From: Chryseobacterium indologenes
GTDB taxonomy: Bacteria; Bacteroidota; Bacteroidia; Flavobacteriales; Weeksellaceae
Length of the DNA: 64,000 bases
Direction of reading: 5' to 3'
Assembly (NCBI RefSeq): GCF_018362995.1
Contig: NZ_CP074372.1
Coordinates: 2,790,001 to 2,854,000 of the forward strand
Part shown: positions 7,025-15,513 of the stretch, piece after piece
How positions within the stretch are numbered: position 1 is the first letter of the stretch
Layout: each line of letters begins with the position of its first letter
Translations under genes and position numbers: made by a program
Notes under the pieces: generated by a model
Told to the model about the DNA's origin: nothing
Databases searched by the model: none
Seen by the model: only the letters and a program-made list of their open reading frames with translations

Positions 7025-7789
7025 ATGGAGTTACAGAAATACTTTTCTAAATTCCTTCTCAAAAAAAGAAAAAGACAATTAACGGAGAGAGAATATTTTC
7101 TCAGTACCGAGCTTAAAAAAGTTTTAGGTACAGAGGTACAGAATATAGCTCTTTACCGCGAGGCTTTTTCTTTGAAAAATTCTTCTAAAAATCAAGACAG
7201 CAACTACGAAAGACTTGAATTTTTGGGGGATTCTGTTTTGGGTACAATTATTTCTTGTCATCTGTTCCAGACCTATCCTCAGGCAAATGAGGGATATCTG
7301 ACACAGATGAAATCTAAGATTGTTAATAGGAAAAACCTCAATAAATTAGGCGAAGACCTCAAGCTTACCAACCTTTTGCAAAAGCAAAACAGTTCTTCTG
7401 CTTTGGGCGAGAATATCTCCGGAAATTTATTCGAAGCTCTAATTGGTGCCGTTTATTTAGACTTCCATTATGATACCTGTAAAAGGATTATTCTGGAAAA
7501 ATTGCTGACCCCTTCTGAAATCAACAAACTTGAAAATAAGATTGTAAGCTATAAAGGTCTCCTGCTAGAATGGAGCCAAAAGAAGAAGGTCAACATAAAG
7601 TACGAAACCTGTGAAGAAATACAGGCTAATAAATCTGTGGTATTCCGATGTCATGTATGGCTGGGTGATGGAAAAATTGCTAATGCAACGGAGACATCTA
7701 AGAAAAAAGCAGAGGAAAAAGCAGCACAAAGGGCATTTTATATTTTAAATAAAAAAGAAAATATACTTGGAAATTCAAAAACTTTATGA
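7025..7789 (+). CDS. rnc: Ribonuclease III
   Basis: A 254-residue double-strand-specific endoribonuclease. The RNase III signature ERLEFLGDSVLG carries the metal-binding Glu/Asp residues, with the second acidic pair in NLFEALIGAVYLD; a dsRNA-binding domain (about 175-240) ends with the lysine-rich TSKKKAEEKAAQRAF. It matures rRNA and cuts structured mRNAs. The start is the ATG 9 bp after fabF; the downstream gene begins inside its last 23 bases. Confidence 0.96.
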   Translation: MELQKYFSKFLLKKRKRQLTEREYFLSTELKKVLGTEVQNIALYREAFSLKNSSKNQDSNYERLEFLGDSVLGTIISCHLFQTYPQANEGYLTQMKSKIVNRKNLNKLGEDLKLTNLLQKQNSSSALGENISGNLFEALIGAVYLDFHYDTCKRIILEKLLTPSEINKLENKIVSYKGLLLEWSQKKKVNIKYETCEEIQANKSVVFRCHVWLGDGKIANATETSKKKAEEKAAQRAFYILNKKENILGNSKTL

Positions 7790-8240
7790 TCTTGATGATA
7801 TAGAATTTGAAGATATTGCCATAGGATTGGTAAGATTAGCAAAAGATGTACCTGCTCATGAGTTTTTTTACAAAATAAATCAAGCCAACAACCTTAGTTT
7901 TTCAAGAAAGAAAGATCTTGTTTTTCATGGAGGATATTATGATTATTTTTTCCCAAGATTTGAGGCCTACCACAAGTTTTCCAAGACCTGTTTTACCTTT
8001 ATTTCAAATAAATCTTCTGAAAGTAAGCAAAAAAAAGTTCAGACAGAACTCTTTACAGAAGAAGAAAACATTAAATTTTTATTAAATAATCAGGTAGATG
8101 TAGAATATATTCTGCATAGTTCGGAACAGTTTCCTGATTTTTCCGTAATTTTGCTCCCTGAAAATCTTGTGTTTCCAATTCAAGATTATACACTGAGTTC
8201 TGATGAAGAACTTTATCAAATTATCCAGTATTATGAATAA
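7767..8240 (+). CDS. IPExxxVDY-family protein (uncharacterised)
   Basis: A 157-residue protein with no membrane segment or signal peptide and no function I can assign. Its position between rnc and pyk and the segments LAKDVPAHEFFYKIN, DYFFPRFEAYH and LLPENLVFPIQDY match my recollection of the Bacteroidota IPExxxVDY family that occupies this slot. The likely start is a TTG inside the end of rnc (23-base overlap); there is no in-frame ATG nearby. Its stop overlaps the pyk start by 8 bases, so it is expected to be co-translated with both neighbours. Confidence 0.75.
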   Translation: MEIQKLYDLDDIEFEDIAIGLVRLAKDVPAHEFFYKINQANNLSFSRKKDLVFHGGYYDYFFPRFEAYHKFSKTCFTFISNKSSESKQKKVQTELFTEEENIKFLLNNQVDVEYILHSSEQFPDFSVILLPENLVFPIQDYTLSSDEELYQIIQYYE

Positions 8241-9678
8241 GTATTTAAAGAAGACAAAAATTATCGCAACACTAGGGCCAGCTTCATCATCGAAGGAGGT
8301 AATGTTAGATTTAATGAAAGCGGGTGTTGATATTTTCAGAATAAATTTTTCCCATGCAGATTACGACTTAGTTCGAACAAATATTGAAATAATTAGAGAG
8401 CTCAACAGCGAGTATGGTTATTCAGTAGGAATTCTGGGAGATCTTCAGGGCCCTAAGCTGAGAGTGGGAGTTGTAAAGGAAGGGTCTTACCTGAATCCAG
8501 GTGATATTCTTACCTTCACCAATGAAAAGATGGAAGGAGATTCCACTAAGGTGTATATGACTTACCAGCAGTTTCCACAAGACGTAAAAGTAGGGGAAAG
8601 AATCCTTATTGATGATGGAAAACTAATGTTGGAAGTTATTGAAACCAATGAAAAGGATACTGTAAAAGCAAAAACCATTCAAGGAGGTCCGCTAAGCTCT
8701 AAAAAAGGAGTTAATCTACCTAATACAAATGTTTCTCTTCCAGCTTTGACAGAAAAGGATATTCAGGATGCTAATTTCATGCTTGACATGGAAGTTGACT
8801 GGATTGCTTTATCATTTGTTCGTCATGCTCAGGATATTATTGACTTGAAAGAGCTTATCAAAGCACATCCGAATGGTAAATTCAAGACTCCTATTATTGC
8901 GAAGATCGAAAAACCTGAAGGGGTAAAAAATATTGAAGAAATCCTTGTTGAATGTGACGGATTAATGGTTGCCCGTGGAGACCTTGGAGTGGAAGTTCCA
9001 ATGGAAGAAGTTCCTGCTATCCAGAAAAATCTGGTAGAAAAAGCAAGATTCTATTCTAAGCCGGTGATCATTGCTACCCAAATGATGGAAACGATGATCA
9101 ACAGCTTAACGCCAACAAGAGCAGAAGTAAATGACGTAGCCAATTCAGTACTGGATGGAGCTGATGCTGTAATGCTTTCAGGAGAAACTTCTGTAGGTAG
9201 ATATCCGGTACAGGTTGTAGAAAACATGGCAAAAATTGTAAAGAATATCGAAACCACTCATTTCTATCAACACAAGAATGAGCCTATCGAAAAAGATTAC
9301 AACTGTATTGACGAAAGATTCATTACAAACAGGGTTTGTCTTGCCGCAGTAAGAATCGCTAAAACAACAAACGTTTCTGCTATTGTAACGCTTACTCACT
9401 CTGGATATACCGCTTTCCAGCTTGCAGCGCACAGACCTAATTCTCATATCATTGTATACAGTGGTAACAGAAGAGTAATCACAATGCTGAACCTTCTTTG
9501 GGGTGTTCACGCCTATTACTATGATATGAAGAAATCTACTGATGAAACAATCATTCAGGTAAATATGTTAACGCATAACTATGGATACATTGAATCAGGA
9601 GACTTTGTTATCAATATCAATGCTACTCCATCATATGAAGGTGGAAAAACAAATACGCTGAGATTGACAACAGTATAA
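8233..9678 (+). CDS. pyk: Pyruvate kinase
   Basis: A 481-residue glycolytic enzyme converting phosphoenolpyruvate and ADP to pyruvate and ATP. Seen: KTKIIATLGPASS at the N-terminus, FRINFSHAD (substrate/K+ site), the signature IIAKIEKPEGVKNI with its catalytic Lys, GLMVARGDLGVEVP, KPVIIATQMMETMI and VLDGADAVMLSGETSVGRYP, followed by the C-terminal domain. The start is taken at the ATG at 8233, which overlaps the preceding stop (ATGAATAA); the 10 extra codons upstream are not family-like. The stop codon lies in the first unit of a seven-copy TAAGCAA repeat. Confidence 0.97.
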   Translation: MNKYLKKTKIIATLGPASSSKEVMLDLMKAGVDIFRINFSHADYDLVRTNIEIIRELNSEYGYSVGILGDLQGPKLRVGVVKEGSYLNPGDILTFTNEKMEGDSTKVYMTYQQFPQDVKVGERILIDDGKLMLEVIETNEKDTVKAKTIQGGPLSSKKGVNLPNTNVSLPALTEKDIQDANFMLDMEVDWIALSFVRHAQDIIDLKELIKAHPNGKFKTPIIAKIEKPEGVKNIEEILVECDGLMVARGDLGVEVPMEEVPAIQKNLVEKARFYSKPVIIATQMMETMINSLTPTRAEVNDVANSVLDGADAVMLSGETSVGRYPVQVVENMAKIVKNIETTHFYQHKNEPIEKDYNCIDERFITNRVCLAAVRIAKTTNVSAIVTLTHSGYTAFQLAAHRPNSHIIVYSGNRRVITMLNLLWGVHAYYYDMKKSTDETIIQVNMLTHNYGYIESGDFVININATPSYEGGKTNTLRLTTV

Positions 9679-9724
9679 GCAATAAGCAATAAGCAATAAG
9701 CAATAAGCAATAAGCAATAAGCAA
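9676..9724 (+). repeat. Seven tandem copies of TAAGCAA
   Basis: 49 bp of perfect heptamer repeat starting at the pyk stop codon and running into its 3' untranslated region. Because every unit contains TAA and the stop is in unit 1, copy-number changes would not alter the protein. Confidence 0.95.
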
Positions 9725-9749
9725 AATTACTTTTTGTAAAAGCATATAA

Positions 9750-9785
9750 AAAATTCCCGGAAATTAAATTTCCGGGAATTTTTAT
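9750..9785. terminator. Bidirectional terminator after pyk
   Basis: AAATTCCCGGAAATT/AAATTTCCGGGAATTT nearly perfect palindrome followed by T run on the plus strand and by T-rich sequence on the minus strand. It ends pyk and could also serve the converging aldehyde dehydrogenase gene. Confidence 0.85.
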
Positions 9786-9826
9786 TTATAATGTAACAGT
9801 ATACAGTAGACTTATAAACGGTAGAT

Positions 9827-9893
9827 TGTCATTCTGAACAAAACGGGAGTGAAGTGAAGAATCTGTGAGATTCCTCGGTTCCTCGGAATGACA
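9827..9893. repeat. REP/MITE-like element with TGTCATTC...GAATGACA ends
   Basis: 67 bp whose ends are exact inverted repeats (TGTCATTC/GAATGACA) and whose middle holds a second inverted pair (GAATCT/AGATTC), with the body GAGTGAAGTGAAGAATCT. I recall very similar GTCATTCTGAAC...GAATGAC sequences scattered between genes in many Bacteroidota, so this is probably one copy of a dispersed family. Only one copy is in this window. Confidence 0.7.
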
Positions 9894-9905
9894 TTATACA
9901 CAATT

Positions 9906-11198
9906 TTAGTTTACTACAATTGTCTTTGCCGTTACAAACTCTTTTAAAGCTAACAGGGACAGCTCTGTTCCATATCCTGAAGCTTTTGATCCTCCGAATG
10001 GAAAACGAGGATCAGAACTCGTCATTCTATTGATATTGACTGTTCCGGATTCAAGGTTTTCAATGAAGAATAGCTGACGGTCTTTATCTTTAGTCCATAC
10101 GGAATTGGAAAGCCCGAAAGGAATATCATTAGCCATCTGTAAAGCTTCTTCATCACTTTTCGCAATCATCACCATACCCAGAGGTCCGAAAAGTTCTTCC
10201 TTTAAAATAGGATTTCCTTCCTGGACTCTTATTAAACCTGGTTTAAATTCATTATCTGAAATTCTTTCCAGAGGAATAATAATTTCTGCACCATTTTCCA
10301 ATGCTCTGTTGAATTGAGCTTCCAACTCATCAGCCAGGTCAGGTCTTGCCATTCCAGCCAGTTTGGTTTCTTTATCTAAAGGGTCTCCAATTTCATATTT
10401 TTTATATTCTTCAATGAATACAGGGAGAAATTCATTTTCGATCTTTTCGTCAATGATAAATCTTTTGGCTGCAGTACAGGTTTGTCCACAGTTTTGAAGT
10501 CTTGATTTTACACCAGCTTTTGCTGCTGCTTCCAGATCCGCATCATCAAAAATGATAAAGGCATCACTTCCCCCTAATTCAAGCAAAGATTTTTTGATAT
10601 TTAAACCAGCTATTGATGCTACTTCTCCTCCAGCTTTTCCGCTTCCTGTAAGGCTTACACCTCTTACGGCATCATGTTCAAGAATTTCCTTTACTACTTT
10701 ATGTCCCACTTCAAGATTCTGGAAAACACCTTCCGGAAAACCTGCTTCCAAAAGAACTTCTTCAATAGCATTTCCACTACCAAAGCAAATTGAAGCATGC
10801 TTCAAAACTATTGTATTTCCGGCTAAAATTGCTGGAGTAGCAAATCTCAATACCTGCCAGAAAGGAAAATTCCACGGCATTACTCCTAAAATTACTCCTT
10901 TCGGGGCATAATGAACTTCGGAGTAAGCAAATTCAGATTCTACTTTCTCAGGTTTTAAAATATTATCAGCAGCGGCATAATAATTCATCATTAAAGCACA
11001 CTTTTCCACTTCAGCTATTGATTCTGAAATGGGCTTATTCATTTCTGTTGTAATTATTTTACCAAATTTCTCTGAATTATTCTTTAAAATTTCTGCTGCT
11101 TTTGCAATTAACTTCTGCCTTTCCTCAAACGGCACTTTTCTCCATACTGAAAACGCTTTATCTGCTTTAATAAGCTTGCTTTCAATTAATTGTTCCAT
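9906..11198 (-). CDS. NAD(P)-dependent aldehyde dehydrogenase, succinate-semialdehyde dehydrogenase-like
   Basis: A 430-residue member of the ALDH superfamily, which oxidises aldehydes to acids. Seen: MPWNFPFWQVLR (Asn of the oxyanion hole), SLTGSGKAGG, the catalytic Glu in ELGGSDAFI and the nucleophilic Cys in NCGQTCTAAKRF; the C-terminal PFGGSKASGYG is also typical. It is about 25 residues shorter than the usual 453-460 because the N-terminal INPATG strand is absent, although no frameshift is obvious upstream. It lies 136 bp after hutG on the same strand, so it might be read with the hut genes, but no step of histidine degradation needs it. The substrate is a guess. Confidence 0.88.
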   Translation of the reverse strand: MEQLIESKLIKADKAFSVWRKVPFEERQKLIAKAAEILKNNSEKFGKIITTEMNKPISESIAEVEKCALMMNYYAAADNILKPEKVESEFAYSEVHYAPKGVILGVMPWNFPFWQVLRFATPAILAGNTIVLKHASICFGSGNAIEEVLLEAGFPEGVFQNLEVGHKVVKEILEHDAVRGVSLTGSGKAGGEVASIAGLNIKKSLLELGGSDAFIIFDDADLEAAAKAGVKSRLQNCGQTCTAAKRFIIDEKIENEFLPVFIEEYKKYEIGDPLDKETKLAGMARPDLADELEAQFNRALENGAEIIIPLERISDNEFKPGLIRVQEGNPILKEELFGPLGMVMIAKSDEEALQMANDIPFGLSNSVWTKDKDRQLFFIENLESGTVNINRMTSSDPRFPFGGSKASGYGTELSLLALKEFVTAKTIVVN

Positions 11199-11334
11199 AA
11201 TATAAATCTGTTTTAAATTCAGCTAATGAATTTATGAGCGCTTTTGTTTTAAAAGCACGGTGAAATTAGCAAATTCCATTCCTTAAGGGTCAATAAAATA
11301 ATGATTTTCTCTATCGGAAGAATATAACTTTATC

Positions 11335-12255
11335 TTAAATCATTAGCCATTCATTCACAAGACATGCTGCCAGTCTTGCTGTTCGGTCCTGGATATCAAA
11401 AGAAGGATTAACTTCCGCTACATCCATTGCAACCAATTTTTTATTTTTTAAGATATGTCTGTAAAAATGCATAAACGTAGGATCCGCAAAGATTCCATTG
11501 TATGCTGCAGCAGAAACTCCGGGAGCGACTGATGCATTAAAGACGTCCATACAAATTGTAAGATAGGCATAATCTACAGTGTCCAATAGTTCATCAATAC
11601 GCTGATAGATGGAGGGAAGATTTTCAAAAAACAATTCATCTGCCAGAATATATTTCATTCCATGCTGATGAGCGGTATCAAAAAGCTTCAGCGTATTAGA
11701 GTTTCTTTGAATCCCAATATGCAAAGAGTTGATAGGACCTTCCTGAGCAATCTGCCAGAATCCTGTACCAGAGCTCGCCCCTACTCCTTTTTCCAGCTGT
11801 CTGTTATCAAAATGGGCATCAAGATTAATAATCCCTATTTTCTGCTCCGGAAAAGCGGTTTTAACTCCTAAATAATGAGCATATGTAACTTCATGACCTC
11901 CACCCAACACAAGGGATTTTCCGCCTTTTAAAAGTACTTTTGAAACATTTTTGGCAAGACTGTTCTGTGTATTTTCCAGATTACCATCATCACAGGTGAT
12001 ATTCCCAAAATCCAGCATTGAAAAGTCAGGAAGAATCACCGGGAAATTGGACATATTTTTCCTGATCACATCTGGAGCATCCTTAGCTCCCTGACGGCCT
12101 TTGTTTCGCCTTACGCCTTCATCTACAGCAAAACCATGCAGTACGAAGTCATCTGTTGCGATATTATCGTAATTGCGTTCTTCTTTTACTCTTTGAAATA
12201 TTCTGTGATGGAGAAGTTCTTCTCCGTCCAATCTGCCTTGCCAAATATTACTCAT
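11335..12255 (-). CDS. hutG: Formimidoylglutamase (arginase/ureohydrolase family)
   Basis: A 306-residue ureohydrolase-fold enzyme expected to hydrolyse N-formimidoyl-glutamate to glutamate and formamide, the last step of one histidine-degradation route. Seen: GGGHEVTYAHY (metal His), NLDAHFDNR (metal Asp/His), and CMDVFNASVAPGVSA. In the last motif the first metal Asp of the ureohydrolase DxD is Cys235 (ICMDV). Assignment to HutG rather than another ureohydrolase rests on hutI 87 bp upstream on the same strand. Other hut genes (hutH, hutU) are not in the window. Confidence 0.88.
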   Translation of the reverse strand: MSNIWQGRLDGEELLHHRIFQRVKEERNYDNIATDDFVLHGFAVDEGVRRNKGRQGAKDAPDVIRKNMSNFPVILPDFSMLDFGNITCDDGNLENTQNSLAKNVSKVLLKGGKSLVLGGGHEVTYAHYLGVKTAFPEQKIGIINLDAHFDNRQLEKGVGASSGTGFWQIAQEGPINSLHIGIQRNSNTLKLFDTAHQHGMKYILADELFFENLPSIYQRIDELLDTVDYAYLTICMDVFNASVAPGVSAAAYNGIFADPTFMHFYRHILKNKKLVAMDVAEVNPSFDIQDRTARLAACLVNEWLMI

Positions 12256-12342
12256 TATTCAGTCATTTGCCTATTGTATGTATTCAATCAGCTGATATTA
12301 GAAATCTACTCGTTGAATAACAAAGTATGGTTAATTTATAAT

Positions 12343-13566
12343 TTAATTCTTATTCCCATCAATATAAACAAGTTCAGCTTTTAAACTTCCCTGATTATAC
12401 AACACATTCTGGAAATTATTGGTTTTGAAAGTAACAAAATCTGCTTTTTTCCCTTTTTCCAATTGTCCTCTATCTTCCAGATTAAGCGCATAAGCTGCAC
12501 GGAAAGTCATTCCTGCCAGCACCTCAGCAGTTGTTAGTTTCTGGAAAGTAGCTAAGATTGATGCCTGAGTAATTAAATTCCCCATCGGTGCTGATCCTGG
12601 ATTCCAGTCACTTGCAATGGCAACAATGGCTCCTGCATCTAATAGTTTTCTTGCGGGAGTAAATTTTTCGCCTAACCCTAAGCTTGCTCCGGGAAGTGCT
12701 GTTGCTACGGTATCAGAATTAGCCAAAAACTCGATGTCCTCATCAATAGTTGCTTCTAAATGGTCTGCAGATGCAGCCCCCACCTCCACTGCAATTCTTG
12801 AGCTTCCTGGTGTAAACTGATCTGCGTGAACGGTAATTTCAAAACCTAATTCTTTTGCTTTAAGTAAGAATTCTTTACTTTCTTCAGGCTGAAATGCTGA
12901 TTTTTCAATAAAGATATCTACTCTATTTGCTAATTCTTCCTCTTTTACTTTGGGTAAAATTTCTGTGATGATATATTCTAGGTATTCAGGATTGCTTCCT
13001 TCAAAGTCTCTGGGTTTTAAATGTGCCGAAAGACAGGTAGGAACTAAAGTAGCTTTAGTTACGCTCTGTGCTTTTTTAATGATTCTAAGCATCTTCAGTT
13101 CGTTTTCCACATCAAGACCGTAGCCGCTCTTTACTTCAATGGTCGTAATTCCTAAATCAACAAGAAAATTGATTCTTTCCCCTAAAGTCTTCAGCAATTC
13201 CTCTTCAGATGCATTTCTTGTATGCTGTACAGAACTCCAGATTCCACCGCCGCTTTCAGCAATTTCCAGATAAGTTTTCCCCGCATTACGCATGGCAAAA
13301 TCATTGGCGCGGTTTCCTCCGAAACAGATATGGGTATGTGAATCTACAAAAGCAGGAAGTACAATCTGCTCTCCTTCGATATGTTCAATTTCTATGGTTG
13401 GATGTTCTGTTTTTAATGTTTCAAAATTTCCAACTTTCTGAATGGTATTGTGATCTACTACAATTCCTCCGTCTGCAATAATTTCAAGTTGTTCATCGGA
13501 AATTTTTCCTCTTAATGGTAAGTTAGCAAGCGTTACCACCTGCTTAAATGGCCCTATTAATTTCAT
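12343..13566 (-). CDS. hutI: Imidazolonepropionase
   Basis: A 407-residue amidohydrolase that opens the ring of 4-imidazolone-5-propanoate to give N-formimidoyl-glutamate in histidine catabolism. Metal-binding and substrate motifs are visible: FVDSHTHICFGGNRANDF, VKSGYGLD, VHADQF, ADHLEAT and IASDWNPGSAPMGN. Length is that of the family (about 405-415). It is the first gene of the hutI-hutG pair and its product is the substrate of HutG. The 259 bp to divergent ruvB are AT-rich with several AACCTTA-like repeats. Confidence 0.96.
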   Translation of the reverse strand: MKLIGPFKQVVTLANLPLRGKISDEQLEIIADGGIVVDHNTIQKVGNFETLKTEHPTIEIEHIEGEQIVLPAFVDSHTHICFGGNRANDFAMRNAGKTYLEIAESGGGIWSSVQHTRNASEEELLKTLGERINFLVDLGITTIEVKSGYGLDVENELKMLRIIKKAQSVTKATLVPTCLSAHLKPRDFEGSNPEYLEYIITEILPKVKEEELANRVDIFIEKSAFQPEESKEFLLKAKELGFEITVHADQFTPGSSRIAVEVGAASADHLEATIDEDIEFLANSDTVATALPGASLGLGEKFTPARKLLDAGAIVAIASDWNPGSAPMGNLITQASILATFQKLTTAEVLAGMTFRAAYALNLEDRGQLEKGKKADFVTFKTNNFQNVLYNQGSLKAELVYIDGNKN

Positions 13567-13798
13567 TAGTTTAAAGTTAATGCTAATGTTCAGATTGAGG
13601 TTGATTTATTTATCATCAACACCTGCCTTCTAAACAATCAAAATTTTAATAATTTTTATCAATAATTTCTCCTCTCAAAAATACTTAAAATATCCCAATT
13701 ATTTAAATCTTAGCTGTTCTCATTTTTAACCTTAGCTTAAACTCTGTGTCAATCTTAACCTTTTCTCAATCTGCCCTTCAACCTTAGTCGAAATTTGC

Positions 13799-13806
13799 TA
13801 TCTTTG
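13799..13806 (+). promoter_or_regulatory. -7 box of ruvB promoter
   Basis: TATCTTTG, 20 bp before the ruvB ATG, fits TAnnTTTG; the leader would be very short. Confidence 0.5.
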
Positions 13807-13825
13807 AGGTAAATGAAATGAATTA

Positions 13826-14848
13826 ATGCCAGATTTTTTACATCCAGATAAGGAAAACTACTCACGCGAGGAGCTGATGCAGGAAGAACAGATCCGTCCC
13901 CAGAGCTTTAAAGATTTTGCGGGGCAGAGAAAAACGCTGGAGAACCTTGAAGTTTTTGTTACCGCTGCAAAAAGACGTGGCGGAGCATTAGATCATGTTT
14001 TATTGCATGGTCCGCCGGGACTTGGTAAAACCACTTTAGCCAATATTATTGCCAATGAACTTGGAGTAAACTGCAAGATTACTTCAGGCCCTGTATTGGA
14101 TAAACCTGGAAGTTTAGCTGGTTTATTGACCAATCTGGAAGAAAATGACGTTCTTTTCATTGATGAAATCCACCGTCTTTCTCCTGTTGTAGAGGAATAT
14201 CTGTATTCTGCAATGGAAGATTATAAGATTGACATCATGCTGGAAACAGGTCCTAATGCCAGAAGTGTACAGATCGGACTGAATCCTTTCACCTTAGTAG
14301 GAGCAACTACCAGAAGCGGAATGCTTACTAAACCTATGCTTGCCCGATTCGGGATTCAAAGCAGGCTGGAATATTATTCTATTGAACTTTTGTCAATGAT
14401 TATTCAGCGAAGTGCAAGAGTACTGGGCGTTGTCATTTATGAAGATGCAGCGATAGAAATTGCAAGAAGAAGCCGTGGAACCCCAAGGATTGCCAATGCA
14501 TTATTGAGAAGAGTACGTGATTTCGCAGAGATTAAAGGAAATGGGGAAATTGAAATCAATATTACAAAATATGCACTGAACTCTCTCAATGTGGATGAAT
14601 TTGGTCTGGATGAAATGGATAATAAGATCATGCGGGTTATGATTGAAAACTTCAAAGGAAAACCGGTTGGTATTTCAGCTTTGGCCACATCTATTGCTGA
14701 AAATCCTGAAACGCTGGAAGAAGTTTATGAGCCATTTTTGATTCAGGAAGGATTTATTATCAGAACCCCGAGAGGAAGAGAAGTTACTGACAAAGCTTAC
14801 AAGCATTTAAATATTACAAGACCTAAAAATCCGGGAGAGTTATTTTAA
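13826..14848 (+). CDS. ruvB: Holliday junction branch-migration ATPase RuvB
   Basis: A 340-residue AAA+ helicase motor that, with RuvA, drives branch migration of Holliday junctions. Seen: [12 protein letters not shown], Walker [14 protein letters not shown], Walker [12 protein letters not shown], the sensor [18 protein letters not shown], and the C-terminal winged helix with [12 protein letters not shown]. Full length. It heads a four-gene plus-strand series ending at a terminator near 17050. Confidence 0.97.
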   Translation: MPDFLHPDKENYSREELMQEEQIRPQSFKDFAGQRKTLENLEVFVTAAKRRGGALDHVLLHGPPGLGKTTLANIIANELGVNCKITSGPVLDKPGSLAGLLTNLEENDVLFIDEIHRLSPVVEEYLYSAMEDYKIDIMLETGPNARSVQIGLNPFTLVGATTRSGMLTKPMLARFGIQSRLEYYSIELLSMIIQRSARVLGVVIYEDAAIEIARRSRGTPRIANALLRRVRDFAEIKGNGEIEINITKYALNSLNVDEFGLDEMDNKIMRVMIENFKGKPVGISALATSIAENPETLEEVYEPFLIQEGFIIRTPRGREVTDKAYKHLNITRPKNPGELF

Positions 14849-14888
14849 GTTCAAGATTTAAGGTTTAAGGTTAATGAGAGTTTAGTTT

Positions 14889-15500
14889 ATGTTTATACCA
14901 AAATTATACAGAAGTGAAGATTACAATTTGATGAGAGAGATCATCAAAGAAAATTCTTTTGCTTTACTGATTTCTTCTGTTGACAAAATCCGGGCAACCC
15001 ATGCTATGATGATGTTGAATGAAGATAATCCGGAAAATGCTTATATTGAAACTCATATTTCGAGAGCTAATCCACAGGCGAAAACCTTAAAAAACGGAGA
15101 TGAAATTTTGTGTGATTTTTTAGGAGCTCACACCTATATTTCCAGCAGCTGGTATGACCATATCAATGTTTCCACCTGGAATTATGAAGCTGTGCAGATC
15201 TATGGAAAGATTGAACTGATGAATCATGACGAGCTTTATACTCATCTGGACAAATTAACATCCAAATATGAAAAATTTCAGCAATGTCCGATGATGGTGA
15301 AAGATATGGGAAAAGAATTTGTGGAAAAGGAAATGAAGGGTGCTTTTGGTATTAAAATAATTCCTGACGAAATATTTATCAAGCAAAAACTTTCTCAGAA
15401 CAGAAAAGAAGCTGATTATGACAACATTATCAACCATCTTGAGGGTTCTGATGATAATGCAAGAAAGATTGCGGAAAAAATGAAAGTAATAAAAAAATAA
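14889..15500 (+). CDS. PaiB-like FMN-binding negative transcriptional regulator
   Basis: A 203-residue protein resembling PaiB/YhbP-type FMN-binding split-barrel proteins. Seen: MFIPKLYRSED at the N-terminus, FALLISS, THISRANPQAKTL and the HTYISSSWY segment that is typical of the family. In Bacillus PaiB affects sporulation and protease expression, but most homologues are uncharacterised, and I infer only flavin or haem-like cofactor binding. It lies 40 bp after ruvB and 13 bp before the MBL hydrolase gene, probably in one transcript. Confidence 0.8.
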   Translation: MFIPKLYRSEDYNLMREIIKENSFALLISSVDKIRATHAMMMLNEDNPENAYIETHISRANPQAKTLKNGDEILCDFLGAHTYISSSWYDHINVSTWNYEAVQIYGKIELMNHDELYTHLDKLTSKYEKFQQCPMMVKDMGKEFVEKEMKGAFGIKIIPDEIFIKQKLSQNRKEADYDNIINHLEGSDDNARKIAEKMKVIKK

Positions 15501-15513
15501 TCAAAATATACAT

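Noticed and set aside
9676..9724. Possible CRISPR-like repeat array
   Set aside because: The units are contiguous 7-mers without spacers, so it is a simple tandem repeat.
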